A DNA stretch of 64,000 nt, taken from assembly GCA_001596155.1 (NCBI GenBank), contig CP014771.1, forward strand, positions 310,001 to 374,000, given 5' to 3'. Both the position numbers and the translations under genes were made by a program. Below the pieces are notes generated by a model. The model did not search any database. It saw only the letters and a list, made by a program, of their open reading frames with translations, and had not been told where the DNA came from. Shown in pieces: positions 1-8,185 of this stretch. This stretch comes from Hymenobacter psoromatis (GTDB lineage Bacteria > Bacteroidota > Bacteroidia > Cytophagales > Hymenobacteraceae). Each line of letters opens with the position of its first letter. The stretch's first letter is position 1.

Positions 1-1221
1 GCCCCGCTTGGCCTGCGGCCCTGGCTGCTGCCGGCGCTGGCCTGGCGGCTGCTGCTCACCGCCGGCGTGTGGCGCTGGCCCAGCCCCGATGGGCAGTTTA
101 TGCAGCAGTGGAGCCGGGGCCTCACGGCCGAAATCTGGCAGCACCCGGCGCTGGCCGGGGCGCTGCTAAATGGCAGCGAAATGCACCTGAACGGCTATAG
201 CCTCCCATTTTATTCATTGTCCAATACCTTATTCTGCCTCAAAATCCTGGCATTGCTCAACTTCGCCTCGCTGGGAAGCGAGTGGTTGAACGCGCTGTAT
301 ATCAGCTTGTTTTGCTTTGTTGGCTGCTGGCTGCTGGCGCGCAGCTGGCAGCGGGCGCTACCCGCCGCGCCGCCCGCCGCGCTGGCGCTGGCGCTGCTGC
401 TGTGGCCCTCCGTGGTGTGGTGGACGGCCGGCACCACCAAAGAAGCCCTGCTGCTGGGCAGCGAAACCGCCCTCGTGGCCCTGGTGCTGCCGGCGCTCTA
501 CGGCCCGCCACCCGCCGTGCCGGCTGGCTGGCTGCGCCGGGTAGGTAAGGCATTGCTGGTCATTTTTTTAGCCTGGATTTCTTTTAGGACGCGCTATTTT
601 TTCGCGGCCCCGCTGCTGGGCGGGCTGCTGGCGCTGGCGGCCGGGCGCTGGGCTGCGCGCCGCGGCTGGCTGGGCGGCGGCTGGCGGCCGCAGGTCGGGG
701 CGCTGCTGGCCGTGTTGGCCCTGGAAGCCGGGGCGGCAGTCGCGGGGGGCGGCCGGCATTTCGAGCCATCTTATTTCAGCGAGGAAACCAATAAGAACTA
801 CCAGGCCGAATTACGGCAGTCGCAGGGCCAGCCCCACCTGGAATACGCCGACTGGGACCCGAGTCCCGCCGGCCTGCTCCGGCACGCGCCGCAAGCGGCC
901 CTGCAAACCCTGGCGCGGCCCTGGCTGGGCGAGTCGGCCCGGCTGCCCTACCTGGCCGCTGGCCTCGAAAACGTCCTGCTGCTAGCGTTGTTGGGGCTGG
1001 CGCTGGTGGCCGCCGTTTGGGGGGGTAGGGCGGGCCGACAACCCGTGGCCCTGGCCGTATTCCTGTTGCTCTACTGCCTGCTGCTGGCCGCCTTCATCGG
1101 TCTGAACACCCCCAACCTGGGCACCCTGCACCGCTACCGCGCCGCCCTGCTGCCGTGGCTGTTGCTGCTGGCGCTGCCCGCCGCGTTCGCCCGGCCCGCC
1201 GCCCCTGCGTCGCCTGCTTAG
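1..1221 (+). CDS. Multi-pass membrane protein, 5' end outside the window
   Basis: The reading frame is open from base 1 to the TAG at 1219-1221, so the N-terminus lies upstream; the GTG at 67 is only an internal valine codon. The product is dominated by Leu/Ala-rich hydrophobic stretches (roughly eight possible membrane helices). A more polar segment at about 760-900 is rich in Glu, Asn, Gln and Tyr and is probably an extracytoplasmic loop. The layout resembles polytopic enzymes of surface-glycan metabolism (GT39- or O-antigen-polymerase-like), but no diagnostic motif is visible, so no function is assigned. It converges on the next gene and shares the terminator at 1241-1265. Confidence 0.75.
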   Translation, partial: APLGLRPWLLPALAWRLLLTAGVWRWPSPDGQFMQQWSRGLTAEIWQHPALAGALLNGSEMHLNGYSLPFYSLSNTLFCLKILALLNFASLGSEWLNALYISLFCFVGCWLLARSWQRALPAAPPAALALALLLWPSVVWWTAGTTKEALLLGSETALVALVLPALYGPPPAVPAGWLRRVGKALLVIFLAWISFRTRYFFAAPLLGGLLALAAGRWAARRGWLGGGWRPQVGALLAVLALEAGAAVAGGGRHFEPSYFSEETNKNYQAELRQSQGQPHLEYADWDPSPAGLLRHAPQAALQTLARPWLGESARLPYLAAGLENVLLLALLGLALVAAVWGGRAGRQPVALAVFLLLYCLLLAAFIGLNTPNLGTLHRYRAALLPWLLLLALPAAFARPAAPASPA

Positions 1222-1240
1222 CGACCCAGCCGCACAAAAA

Positions 1241-1265
1241 AACGCCGGGCGATGGGCCCGGCGTT
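1241..1265. terminator. Bidirectional intrinsic terminator
   Basis: A 10-bp perfect stem (AACGCCGGGC, 1241-1250, with its complement at 1256-1265) closes a 5-base loop. A-rich bases lie on the left and T residues on the right, so it can terminate transcripts from both converging genes. Confidence 0.8.
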
Positions 1266-1296
1266 TTACGTTGTTTGCGTTGGTTATTTGGCGACG

Positions 1297-2148
1297 TTAG
1301 TTGCGCGCCTGCAACGCTTTGTCGCGCTGTACTTCGCGCTGGTCGCGGGCTTTTTCAAGGCGCTCGTGCGCCAGTTCCCGCTTGTCCATCGCTACTGCCT
1401 GGCGGTCGGCTTGGGCATCCTGCTTCGCCGCGTGCTGGGTTTTCTCGTTCATAGCCAGCTTCTTATCAGTAGCTTCGAACTTGGCCTTGTCGGCCATTAG
1501 CTTGGCTTCGTGCTTCTGAGCAGCCAACTCATCGTGTTGCAGCCGATTTTTGTCGGCGGTGTGCTCCTTGGTGTCGCGGGCCAGCAGGTTGCGGTCCTGG
1601 TCCCGCACGCTCAGGTCGTGGGTCAGCTTGTCCTTGGCGCTGGCCAGGGCGGTGCGGGCCTCCTGCAAGGCGTGCTCATCGGCGCTGGTCTGGGTGGCTG
1701 ATGCGCCATCGGCTTTGTCGGCCGTTACTTTGGCAGCATCGCCCTGCACGTCGGCGCGGTCGTTGCGCACCGTGCCGCGCTCCGCGTTAGCCGCCAGGTT
1801 ATCCGCCTTGAGCAGCGTGTGGTCGGTCTTTTGGTCGGCCCGGTCAAGCTTGAGCGCCGTGCGGTCGAGGCGGATGTCCTTGCGTTCCTTGCCGAGGTCC
1901 TGGCGCTGCGTAGCGATGGCTTTTTCCAGCGTCGCCACCCGCTTTTCCTCGGCCTTGATGGTGGCCCGGTCGGCCGCAATGCTGGCATCGTCTTTCGTCA
2001 GGTCCGTTTTGGCTTTCGCGATGTCGGCCTCCAGCTTGGCAATCTCCTGCTTGGCGGCTTGCAAGGTCTGTTCGTCCTGCGGCAGGGTTTGGGCATTGGC
2101 GGCCACGCCGCCCAGGCAGAAAACGGCTGCCAAAAATACTTTTTTCAT
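1297..2148 (-). CDS. Secreted, highly charged coiled-coil protein
   Basis: The 283-residue product starts with a typical signal peptide (MKKVFLAAVFCLGG, cleavage after about residue 19, ANA-Q). The rest is almost entirely charged or Ala/Leu/Gln and should be helical. From about residue 45 to 150 it shows a seven-residue periodicity with an acidic residue followed by a basic one (for example LDRTALK, LDRADQK, TDHTLLK), as expected of a long coiled coil or LEA-like rod. There are no cysteines after the signal peptide and no catalytic motif. A periplasmic structural or stress role is a guess; the family is not recognised. Confidence 0.8.
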   Translation of the reverse strand: MKKVFLAAVFCLGGVAANAQTLPQDEQTLQAAKQEIAKLEADIAKAKTDLTKDDASIAADRATIKAEEKRVATLEKAIATQRQDLGKERKDIRLDRTALKLDRADQKTDHTLLKADNLAANAERGTVRNDRADVQGDAAKVTADKADGASATQTSADEHALQEARTALASAKDKLTHDLSVRDQDRNLLARDTKEHTADKNRLQHDELAAQKHEAKLMADKAKFEATDKKLAMNEKTQHAAKQDAQADRQAVAMDKRELAHERLEKARDQREVQRDKALQARN

Positions 2149-2307
2149 GAGAATTAAATGAAAAGAAATAGATGGGGAAAGTAGCTGATTAGCTGCTCGT
2201 TAAGCAACCTGACTCCGCACCGCGCACCGGTTCGCTGCCGAAGTATTCCTAAGAGCGCTGTCCGGATTGGAGGTTTAACCCGACTGCGCTTTTTTGTGCA
2301 ATTCACG

Positions 2308-3216
2308 TTAAAAAGCGTAGCTGGTCGTAAAGCTGACGAAGCTTTTATGACTAAAGCCGGCGTCGGCCGACTCGTGCGCCAACTGGATAGGAATGATGTA
2401 GTTATAAGTAGCGCCCGCCGTGAAATTGCTGATGCGCACCTTCACCGGCAGCGCCAGATTCCAGCTCATCAGCCCGAAAGAAGTCAACTCCGTATCCACC
2501 GGCTGGGCAGCCTTCGCCGGTTTTTTGGCTTTGGTAACTTTGCTAACGGCCTTGCGCGGAAATACCTGATAGACAATGTTATCCGTGCCGATAGTGGCCG
2601 ACAAGCTGGGTAGGATGAATAATTTATCAATAAAACCCAGGTTCTTCCAGGCCTTGTAGCCCGAGATAGAAGGCAGCAGCCGGTGTCCCGTCTGGCCGTT
2701 GCCGAAGAGCAGCGAATAGGTGGTGCCCAGGCTTATCGGCCCCACATCGTAGCTCAGCAGCACGCTGCCCGCGTTGGTGAGCGTGCCCTGGCCGGCTTCG
2801 CTGAACACGTAGTGGTCGTAGGAAAAGTTATAGAGTAAGTTGTTGCCCAATAAGTTACCGTAGCCCGCCGTCAGGTCGGTCAGCAAATAATGCGGTGTCG
2901 AAACGCTGTAGAGGCTGCCCGACACGCCTACGTAGGCCCCGCTGCGGTGGTAGTAGTTGAGCGAAGGCGTGGTCGTACTCTGTAGCAGGCCATAATCGCG
3001 GCCAGCAAACAGCGTTTGGGGCGAGTAGCTCAGGCGCACGACCAACTGCGAGGGAAGCGCCGCCGGGGGGGTAGGCCGGGCAGTCGCCGAATCGGACCGG
3101 ACCGCGCCGGGCCGGGGCAGGCTGACCTGGGCCCGGCCCGGCCGCGCCGCCAAGGCCAGCCCAACGGCCAGGCAGCCCGCAATTAATTTTCGGCAAACAA
3201 CAGAATAGTAGGGCAT
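2308..3216 (-). CDS. Predicted outer-membrane beta-barrel protein
   Basis: The 302-residue product has an N-terminal signal sequence (hydrophobic core about residues 10-24, ending ARPGRAQ). It then alternates short hydrophobic strands rich in Tyr, Ser, Thr and Gly, and ends in an aromatic residue (SFTTSYAF). That composition and the C-terminal Phe are the usual signature of Bacteroidota outer-membrane barrels. A basic insert (KVTKAKKPAKAA) at about residues 225-237 is probably a loop. No specific transport or enzyme family is recognised. Confidence 0.75.
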   Translation of the reverse strand: MPYYSVVCRKLIAGCLAVGLALAARPGRAQVSLPRPGAVRSDSATARPTPPAALPSQLVVRLSYSPQTLFAGRDYGLLQSTTTPSLNYYHRSGAYVGVSGSLYSVSTPHYLLTDLTAGYGNLLGNNLLYNFSYDHYVFSEAGQGTLTNAGSVLLSYDVGPISLGTTYSLLFGNGQTGHRLLPSISGYKAWKNLGFIDKLFILPSLSATIGTDNIVYQVFPRKAVSKVTKAKKPAKAAQPVDTELTSFGLMSWNLALPVKVRISNFTAGATYNYIIPIQLAHESADAGFSHKSFVSFTTSYAF

Positions 3217-3334
3217 TACGGAAGTAATGGGGGTGGGGTAGCAATCCGTTTAGAGCCCAACCAGGAGCCCGCGTTTAATGAGCGGCCGGAAAGAAGCTGT
3301 CTTTCCGGCCCGATGGGTGAGCCGGCCCCGGCCG

Positions 3335-3342
3335 TACCTTTG
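3335..3342 (+). promoter_or_regulatory. Bacteroidota -7 box TACCTTTG
   Basis: TACCTTTG matches the Bacteroidota primary sigma -7 consensus TANNTTTG and ends 6 bases before the ATG at 3349. The transcript of the acetyltransferase gene would therefore be leaderless or nearly so. No clear -33 TTTG was seen. Confidence 0.55.
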
Positions 3343-3348
3343 TGGCTT

Positions 3349-3981
3349 ATGGAAAACCCCGTTATCATTCTCGGCGCGCAGGCCGTGGGCACCGCCGCGC
3401 TGGATGCTTTTTTATCCAACGAAGTCGTGGTGTACTGCATCCTCGACGACGACCCCAAGCTGCACAATACCGAGCTGCTCGACGTGCCCGTGATGGGCAA
3501 CACCGACGACGGCGAGCTGCTGAAACTGCTGGGCAAAAAATGCGAAGTTTTCGTAGCCACTGAGGATGCCGCCAGCCGCCGCAGCCTCACCCAAATGCTG
3601 CACGACGAATACCAGGTAGTGCCCGTCAATAGCATTCACCAGCGGTCCAGCGTGTCGATACACGCCGAAATCGGCCACGGTAACTACTTCGGTCCCAATG
3701 CGGTAATCGCCGCCACCGCTAAGGTCGGCGCGGGCGTGCTGGTCGGCCCCAATGCCGTAGTCGAAGGCCAGGCCAGCATAGGTGATTACGCGCAGCTGGG
3801 TTCGGGCGCGCAGGTGGGGGTAGGGGCTACGGTGGGCGTCGGTGCCTTCGTGGGCGCAGGTGCTGTGCTGGTAGCCGGCGTAAAAGTGGGCGACAAAGCC
3901 CGCGTGGGCGCCGGCTCGGTCGTGGTGGCCGACGTGCCCAACGGCCAAACGGTATTCGGCAACCCGGCGGTTAAAGTGTAA
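3349..3981 (+). CDS. NeuD/PglD-type sugar O/N-acyltransferase (hexapeptide repeat)
   Basis: From the ATG at 3349 the product has 210 residues. Residues 1-80 form a Rossmann-like PglD_N domain (MENPVIILGAQAVG, then YCILDDD). The remainder is a left-handed beta-helix of hexapeptide repeats (IGHGNYFGPNAVIAATAKVG onward) ending in FGNPAVKV. This is the architecture of sialic acid and bacillosamine acetyltransferases (NeuD, PglD), which use acetyl-CoA in the cytoplasm. An in-frame ATG at 3313 lies upstream of the -7 box, so 3349 is preferred. No sugar-biosynthesis genes are adjacent, so the substrate is unknown. Confidence 0.8.
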   Translation: MENPVIILGAQAVGTAALDAFLSNEVVVYCILDDDPKLHNTELLDVPVMGNTDDGELLKLLGKKCEVFVATEDAASRRSLTQMLHDEYQVVPVNSIHQRSSVSIHAEIGHGNYFGPNAVIAATAKVGAGVLVGPNAVVEGQASIGDYAQLGSGAQVGVGATVGVGAFVGAGAVLVAGVKVGDKARVGAGSVVVADVPNGQTVFGNPAVKV

Positions 3982-3984
3982 CTT

Positions 3985-4102
3985 AAAAAAGAACGTCATG
4001 CTCATCTGGCGTCCGCTTGCCGAAGCATCTCGCTCGCATCATCCAACGATTCACGCGAGATGCTTCGGTAAGCGGACGCCAGATGAGCATGACGTTCTTT
4101 TT
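3985..4102. repeat. Long palindrome, GAACGTCATG family
   Basis: Arms of about 48 bp run inward from AAAAAAGAACGTCATG to GAAGCATCTCGC, pair nearly perfectly and enclose about 20 bases. Related palindromes lie at 16835, 23062, 30911, 38736 and 46590. It fills the gap between the acetyltransferase and trhO and, with its terminal A and T runs, can act as a terminator. Confidence 0.85.
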
Positions 4103-4109
4103 ATTATAA

Positions 4110-5057
4110 ATGATTATGTTCCAGGTACTTCTTTATTACTGCTATACGCCCCTCGAAAACCCCGAGCAGTTTCGCGAGGAGCACCATCGCCTGTGCCTTG
4201 ACCTGGATTTGCGCGGGCGCATCATCGTGGCGGCCGAGGGGCTAAATGGCACCGTGTCGGGCACGCGCGAAAATTGCGCGGCTTATATGGCCGCCGTGAA
4301 GGCCGACCCGCGCTTCGCTACCCTCGAATTTAAGGTCGATGAGGTGGAGAATCACACCTTTCAGAAGCTGCACGTGCGCGTGAAGTCCGAAATCGTGCAC
4401 AGCAGCCTACCCCACGTGCGGCCCCACGAAAAGACCGGCCAGCACCTTAGTCCGCAGGAATTCAAGGCGTTGAAGGACCGCGACGACGTGGTAGTAGTGG
4501 ACGTGCGCTCGGATTACGAGTACAACCTCGGCCGCTTCAAAAACGCCGTGACGCTCGACATCGAGAATTTCCGCGACTTTCCCGAGCGCGTCGAGCGCCT
4601 GGAGCAGTTTAGAGACAAAAAAATTCTGACCTACTGCACCGGCGGCGTGAAGTGCGAAAAGGCCACCGCTTTTCTCTTAGAGCAGGGCTTTGAGAACGTG
4701 TACCAGTTGCACGGCGGCATTATTAAGTACGGTATCGAGGCGGGCGGTGAGGACTTTGAAGGCCAGTGCTACGTCTTCGACGGCCGCGTGGCCGTGGATG
4801 TCAATAGCGTGAACCCCAGTGTTATATCGCGCTGCCACCACTGCCAGCAGCCCTCGCCCCGCCTCATCAACTGCGCCAATCCGCACTGCAACGCTCACCT
4901 GCCGCTGTGCGAAAGCTGCGGCGAAACGCTGCAAGGTGCCTGCTCCGAGGCCTGCGCCACCCATCCCGATAAGCGGCCGTATGATGGCACGGGCACGTAT
5001 CCCAAGCAAAGCAACCATTACACGCCCGCGCAGGGTCTGGCCTCGTACCGGGGGTAG
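4110..5057 (+). CDS. trhO: tRNA uridine(34) hydroxylase TrhO (rhodanese-like, UPF0176)
   Basis: TrhO-family enzymes perform oxygen-dependent hydroxylation of U34 in tRNA, the first step to 5-methoxy- or 5-oxyacetyl-uridine. The 315-residue product shows the N-terminal acylphosphatase-like domain (FQVLLYYCYTPLENPEQFRE) and a central rhodanese domain with the active-site loop CTGGVKCEKA (Cys176 and Cys182). The C-terminus is Cys-rich, probably metal-binding (CHHCQQ, CANPHC, CESCGETLQGAC). Length and order are normal for the family. An alternative ATG at 4116 would give MFQVLLYY, closer to the usual start. It stands between two palindromic repeats and is probably monocistronic. Confidence 0.93.
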   Translation: MIMFQVLLYYCYTPLENPEQFREEHHRLCLDLDLRGRIIVAAEGLNGTVSGTRENCAAYMAAVKADPRFATLEFKVDEVENHTFQKLHVRVKSEIVHSSLPHVRPHEKTGQHLSPQEFKALKDRDDVVVVDVRSDYEYNLGRFKNAVTLDIENFRDFPERVERLEQFRDKKILTYCTGGVKCEKATAFLLEQGFENVYQLHGGIIKYGIEAGGEDFEGQCYVFDGRVAVDVNSVNPSVISRCHHCQQPSPRLINCANPHCNAHLPLCESCGETLQGACSEACATHPDKRPYDGTGTYPKQSNHYTPAQGLASYRG

Positions 5058-5188
5058 GGCGAGCTTTAGCTTGCCAACGGATGTGCGGTAAGCTTTAACT
5101 TGCCGTTTCAGCATTTGGTAAACTCCCGGCAAGCTGAAGCTTACCACATATTTTTCTTCTTAATTTTCTGGCAAGCTAAAGCTTACCC
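5057..5188. repeat. Nested inverted repeats of AAGCTTTAGCTTGCC type
   Basis: Four copies of a roughly 18-bp unit (GGTAAGCTTTAACTTGCC and variants) alternate in orientation, so two nested inverted repeats are formed around an AT-rich centre. A single further copy is at 8127-8146. This is an intergenic palindrome between trhO and the nucleoside phosphorylase gene. Confidence 0.75.
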
Positions 5189-5197
5189 CACACGGCT

Positions 5198-6067
5198 ATG
5201 ATTCCTGAATCTGAACTCATTCTGAACCCCGACGGCACGATTTATCACCTCAATCTGCTGCCCGACCATATTTCCGATACCATCCTGACCGTGGGCGACC
5301 CGGCGCGGGTGGCGCAGGTGAGCCGGCACTTCGACTCCATCGAGTTTGAGGGCATGCACCGCGAGTTTGTGACCCACGTGGGCTACTACCGCGGCAAGCG
5401 CCTGACGGTACTCAGCACCGGCATGGGCACCGATAACATTGATATTGTGCTGAATGAGTTGGATGCGCTCGTCAATATCGACTTTCTCTCGCGCACCGTA
5501 CGGCCGGCTGAAGAGCGTCTGAGCCTGCGTATTATTCGGCTGGGCACCAGCGGTAGCTTGCAGGCCGATGTGCCGGTGGGTGCTATGCTGGCCACCCAGC
5601 ACGCCGTGGGCCTCGATTCGCTCATGCAGTTTTACCCTTTCATGGAAACGGGATTGGAAACCCAGGTAGCCAAGGACTTGCAGCAGCACCTCGGCCTACC
5701 CTTCGCGCCCTACGTGGTGCGCGGTTCCGACCTGCTGCGCGAGCAGCTGGCCGCCGACCTGCTCATCGGCAACACCGTGACGTGCCCCGGCTTCTACGGC
5801 CCGCAGGGCCGCCGCCTGCGTCTCGACCTGCGCACGCCCGACTACATGCAGCGCCTCCAAAACTTCCGCCACCAGAGCCCCGAGGGTGATTTCCGCCTCA
5901 GCAACTTCGAGATGGAAACCGCCGGCTACTATGCCCTGGGCCAGCTTTTAGGCCACGAGGTGCTGAGCCTCAACGCCATCGTGGCCAACCGCGCCACCGG
6001 CGAGTTTGCCAAGAACGCCGGCGATATCGTGGACCGAATGATTGCCCGCACGCTGGCTCTTATCTAA
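5198..6067 (+). CDS. Nucleoside phosphorylase (uridine phosphorylase family)
   Basis: The 289-residue product belongs to the PNP/UDP phosphorylase family, which cleaves nucleosides with phosphate to free base and ribose-1-phosphate. Visible motifs are the phosphate-binding GDPARV near residue 33, STGMGTDN at about residues 73-80, RLGTSGSLQ at about 114-122, and the substrate loop FEMETAGYYALG at about 239-250, all in the expected order. Substrate preference cannot be fixed from sequence; uridine-like nucleosides are the best guess. The gene is followed by a strong terminator (6119-6145), so it ends its transcript. Confidence 0.88.
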   Translation: MIPESELILNPDGTIYHLNLLPDHISDTILTVGDPARVAQVSRHFDSIEFEGMHREFVTHVGYYRGKRLTVLSTGMGTDNIDIVLNELDALVNIDFLSRTVRPAEERLSLRIIRLGTSGSLQADVPVGAMLATQHAVGLDSLMQFYPFMETGLETQVAKDLQQHLGLPFAPYVVRGSDLLREQLAADLLIGNTVTCPGFYGPQGRRLRLDLRTPDYMQRLQNFRHQSPEGDFRLSNFEMETAGYYALGQLLGHEVLSLNAIVANRATGEFAKNAGDIVDRMIARTLALI

Positions 6068-6118
6068 ACCGCGGATTTATCGGATTCGGCGGATTAATCG
6101 GATTTTGTGGACAATTGG

Positions 6119-6145
6119 AAAGGCTGCCTATCCGGCAGCCTTTTT
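6119..6145 (+). terminator. Intrinsic terminator of the nucleoside phosphorylase gene
   Basis: Stem AAAGGCTGCC (6119-6128) pairs with GGCAGCCTTT (6134-6143) around a 5-base loop and runs into five T residues. Confidence 0.88.
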
Positions 6146-6177
6146 ACGTTGTGGCCTTTGGCTGTTACGATATCAAT

Positions 6178-6215
6178 AAAAAAGGACGGCTCCTAACCTA
6201 CGCTAGGAGCCGTCC
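6178..6215 (-). terminator. Intrinsic terminator of the 6241-6543 gene
   Basis: A 12-bp perfect stem (6184-6195 with 6204-6215) has an A run on its left, which reads as a T tract on the minus strand. It lies just past the stop codon of the minus-strand gene at 6241. Confidence 0.85.
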
Positions 6216-6240
6216 ACAAAATCCGTGAAATCCATGCTGA

Positions 6241-6543
6241 TTAGTTAAAACCCAGCACGGCGCGCAGCGGTAGCAGGATGCCGGCTTTTAGGGTCAGGTA
6301 ATCGGGGTGCGCTCCCCACACGGCGGTTTGCACGCGTAAGGTTTGAGAATCAGCAGTTTGGAAGAAAATATCCAACTTACCGTGGTAGGCGTTGCCGAGG
6401 CGAACGGCGCGCTCGGCATCGAGGCGGCGGCGCGCGGCGGCGGCCGGGTCGGCGGTCAGCACATCGTTGGACCCGAAGCGCAGGGTAGGGATAAGCTCTT
6501 TATCAATGGTTTGGATGAGCTGGTCGGTGGGAGGCGTGTACAT
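6241..6543 (-). CDS. Conserved-looking hypothetical protein, 100 aa
   Basis: The product is 100 residues, soluble and without a signal peptide or Cys, beginning MYTPPTDQLIQTIDKELIP. A basic/Ala stretch (AAAARRRLDAERAVRLG) is probably helical, and a beta-rich segment follows (KLDIFFQTADSQTLRVQTAVWG). A dedicated 12-bp terminator downstream and clean codon use support it as a real gene. No family is recognised; the C-terminal half resembles a small beta-barrel such as a PH-like fold, but that is only an impression. Confidence 0.7.
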   Translation of the reverse strand: MYTPPTDQLIQTIDKELIPTLRFGSNDVLTADPAAAARRRLDAERAVRLGNAYHGKLDIFFQTADSQTLRVQTAVWGAHPDYLTLKAGILLPLRAVLGFN

Positions 6544-6619
6544 AGGGGTTGAATAGCGGACTTTTTTGCTAATTTCTGATGCCCTTCGTTAAGCCTTGGT
6601 GAAGGGGGTAGGCACCAAA

Positions 6620-7636
6620 TTACAATTCAGCCGCCAAAAATTCCATCGTATCAATGCCGTCGGCGTAGTCGCTCACGGCGGGGTGCTGGGCCTGGCCCAG
6701 CGGGAACGAGCCGGGGTAGCGCCCGCCCGCCGACACGAGGCACTGCGTCTGGGTCGCCACGTCAGTGAGCTGGTCAACTAGGTCGATTTCCTGGGTATAG
6801 GTGCTGTAATGCACCACCGAAATGGGCGACACCAGCGCCGCGCTCTCGGTCAGCAGCAGGAAGCCGTTGTCGAAATGCGGCACCGCATTCACCAGCATAA
6901 TGCTCTTATTGTAGTCGTAGTTGTTCTGGTATTTATGGTGATTAAGCACCGAGTGCCAGATTTGCAGCGCGTCGAGCAACGGCACGAAATCGTAGCCCGC
7001 GGGCACGTAGAGCTTGCTCACGTTGCGGCAGCCCAGGCCGTAATACTGGAAAATATCAGGGCCCAGCGCAGTCATTTCCTCGACCGTTTCGTTTCCAGTG
7101 AGGATGGCCAGACTGGTGCGGTTGCGCCGGATGAGGTGCGGCCTGCCCTTAAAATAAAACTCGAAGTAGCGGGCAGTATTGTCCGAGCCGGTGGCGATAA
7201 ACGCATCGGCCGCGTTGAGGCGCTCCACAAACTGCAAGCGCTCGGTGAAGGCGGGCTCGCTATTGGTCAGCTCCTGGGCAATCCAGCGCATGAGCACGGT
7301 GTCGTCTTTGCTGAGCTTGGCCAGCAGCGTGTGGCCGCTGAGCAGCACGCACAGCAGGTCGTGGAAGCCCACGAGCGGAATATTACCGGCCATCACTACC
7401 CCCACCTGGCGGGGCGAAGCCGGCTCGGCGGGGTAGCGCCCGGCCCACTGGCTGAGCGCCGGCTCGGCCAGCAGCTGCGCAATGCCCGTGATGGCGGCAC
7501 GCACGTTGGGCAGGTCAAACCAGGCGTTGCTGTTGCGGGCGCGGGCCGCGAGGTCGGTGATTTCGTCTTCGGAAAGGGAAGTAAGGCGGCGGCCCAGGGC
7601 CGCGAAAGCCGCGAGGCGGGTGGCGTGGTTCAGCAT
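6620..7636 (-). CDS. LuxC-like acyl-CoA reductase
   Basis: From the ATG at 7636 the product has 338 residues of the LuxC/acyl-CoA reductase family (aldehyde dehydrogenase fold), which reduces fatty acyl-CoA or acyl-enzyme to aldehyde with NADPH. Recognisable stretches include VGVVMAGNIPLVGFHDLL and LSGHTLLAKLSKDD (nucleotide and substrate loops), FIATGSDNTARYFEFYF, and GLGCRNVSKLYVP with the presumed catalytic Cys. A longer frame opens at an ATG at 7750, but the minus-strand -7 box at 7732-7739 lies inside that extension, so 7636 is the better start. It is divergent from a ferredoxin gene, a pairing I recall as common in Bacteroidota (not checked). Confidence 0.82.
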   Translation of the reverse strand: MLNHATRLAAFAALGRRLTSLSEDEITDLAARARNSNAWFDLPNVRAAITGIAQLLAEPALSQWAGRYPAEPASPRQVGVVMAGNIPLVGFHDLLCVLLSGHTLLAKLSKDDTVLMRWIAQELTNSEPAFTERLQFVERLNAADAFIATGSDNTARYFEFYFKGRPHLIRRNRTSLAILTGNETVEEMTALGPDIFQYYGLGCRNVSKLYVPAGYDFVPLLDALQIWHSVLNHHKYQNNYDYNKSIMLVNAVPHFDNGFLLLTESAALVSPISVVHYSTYTQEIDLVDQLTDVATQTQCLVSAGGRYPGSFPLGQAQHPAVSDYADGIDTMEFLAAEL

Positions 7637-7667
7637 AAAAGGGGTAGCAGAAAGGCGGAATGAGCCG

Positions 7668-7675
7668 TACTTTTG
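7668..7675 (+). promoter_or_regulatory. -7 box TACTTTTG for the ferredoxin gene
   Basis: TACTTTTG matches TANNTTTG about 90 bases upstream of the ferredoxin ATG at 7766. It interleaves with the opposing -7 box at 7732-7739, giving overlapping divergent promoters. Confidence 0.4.
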
Positions 7676-7731
7676 AGGGTTCAAACCAGCCTGGGTCGGC
7701 GTTTTTACGTACAGCCGGCAGCTTTGAACAG

Positions 7732-7739
7732 CAAAATTA
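7732..7739 (-). promoter_or_regulatory. -7 box TAATTTTG for the acyl-CoA reductase gene
   Basis: CAAAATTA on the plus strand reads TAATTTTG on the minus strand, matching TANNTTTG. It would start transcription near 7725 and argues against the upstream ATG at 7750. Confidence 0.45.
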
Positions 7740-7765
7740 CTCACTAGCATAAGGAGACGACGGCA

Positions 7766-8116
7766 ATGGCCATCATGATAACCGACGAGTGCATCAACTG
7801 TGGTGCCTGCGAACCGGAATGCCCCAACACCGCCATCTACGAGGGCGGCGCCCAGTGGCGCTGGGCCGATGGCACCACCCTAAAAGAGGTGCAAACCATC
7901 GACGGCCACCTGGCCGGCGGCACCGAGCCTCAGCGCCCGGTATCGAACGAATACTACTACATCGTGACCGATAAATGCACCGAGTGCGTGGGTTTCCACG
8001 AGGAGCCGCAGTGCGCCGCCGTGTGCCCCGTCGATTGCTGCGTCGATGACCCCGACCACCGCGAAAGCCGCGAGCGCCTGACGCAAAAGCAGCAGTGGCT
8101 GCACAAAGCAGCGTAG
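7766..8116 (+). CDS. 2[4Fe-4S] ferredoxin
   Basis: The 116-residue product carries two cysteine clusters typical of bacterial 2[4Fe-4S] ferredoxins: [12 protein letters not shown] at about residues 9-20, and [22 protein letters not shown] at about residues 71-92. In the second cluster an insertion separates the Cys residues, as in the YfhL/Chromatium-type ferredoxins. A 50-residue acidic insert lies between the clusters and a charged helix ends the protein. It acts as a soluble electron carrier. Divergent promoters shared with the acyl-CoA reductase gene suggest that they are co-regulated. Confidence 0.92.
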   Translation: MAIMITDECINCGACEPECPNTAIYEGGAQWRWADGTTLKEVQTIDGHLAGGTEPQRPVSNEYYYIVTDKCTECVGFHEEPQCAAVCPVDCCVDDPDHRESRERLTQKQQWLHKAA

Positions 8117-8125
8117 TGTTAGTGT

Positions 8126-8179
8126 AGGGTAAGCTTTAGCTTGCCGTTTCACCAGTTGTCATTGCGCTCGCAATGACAA
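8126..8179. repeat. Partial AAGCTTTAGCTTGCC repeat and GTCATTGCG hairpin
   Basis: One AAGCTTTAGCTTGCC unit (8130-8144) is followed by an 11-bp stem, TTGTCATTGCG at 8156-8166 with its complement at 8169-8179. The stem matches the ends of the palindromes at 20219, 32620 and 35273. It separates the ferredoxin gene from the converging 3' end of aat and may terminate both. Confidence 0.6.
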
Positions 8180-8185
8180 ACGTAT

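Noticed and set aside
4110..4118. A programmed double start for trhO
   Set aside because: Two ATGs two codons apart are common and make no meaningful difference to the product.
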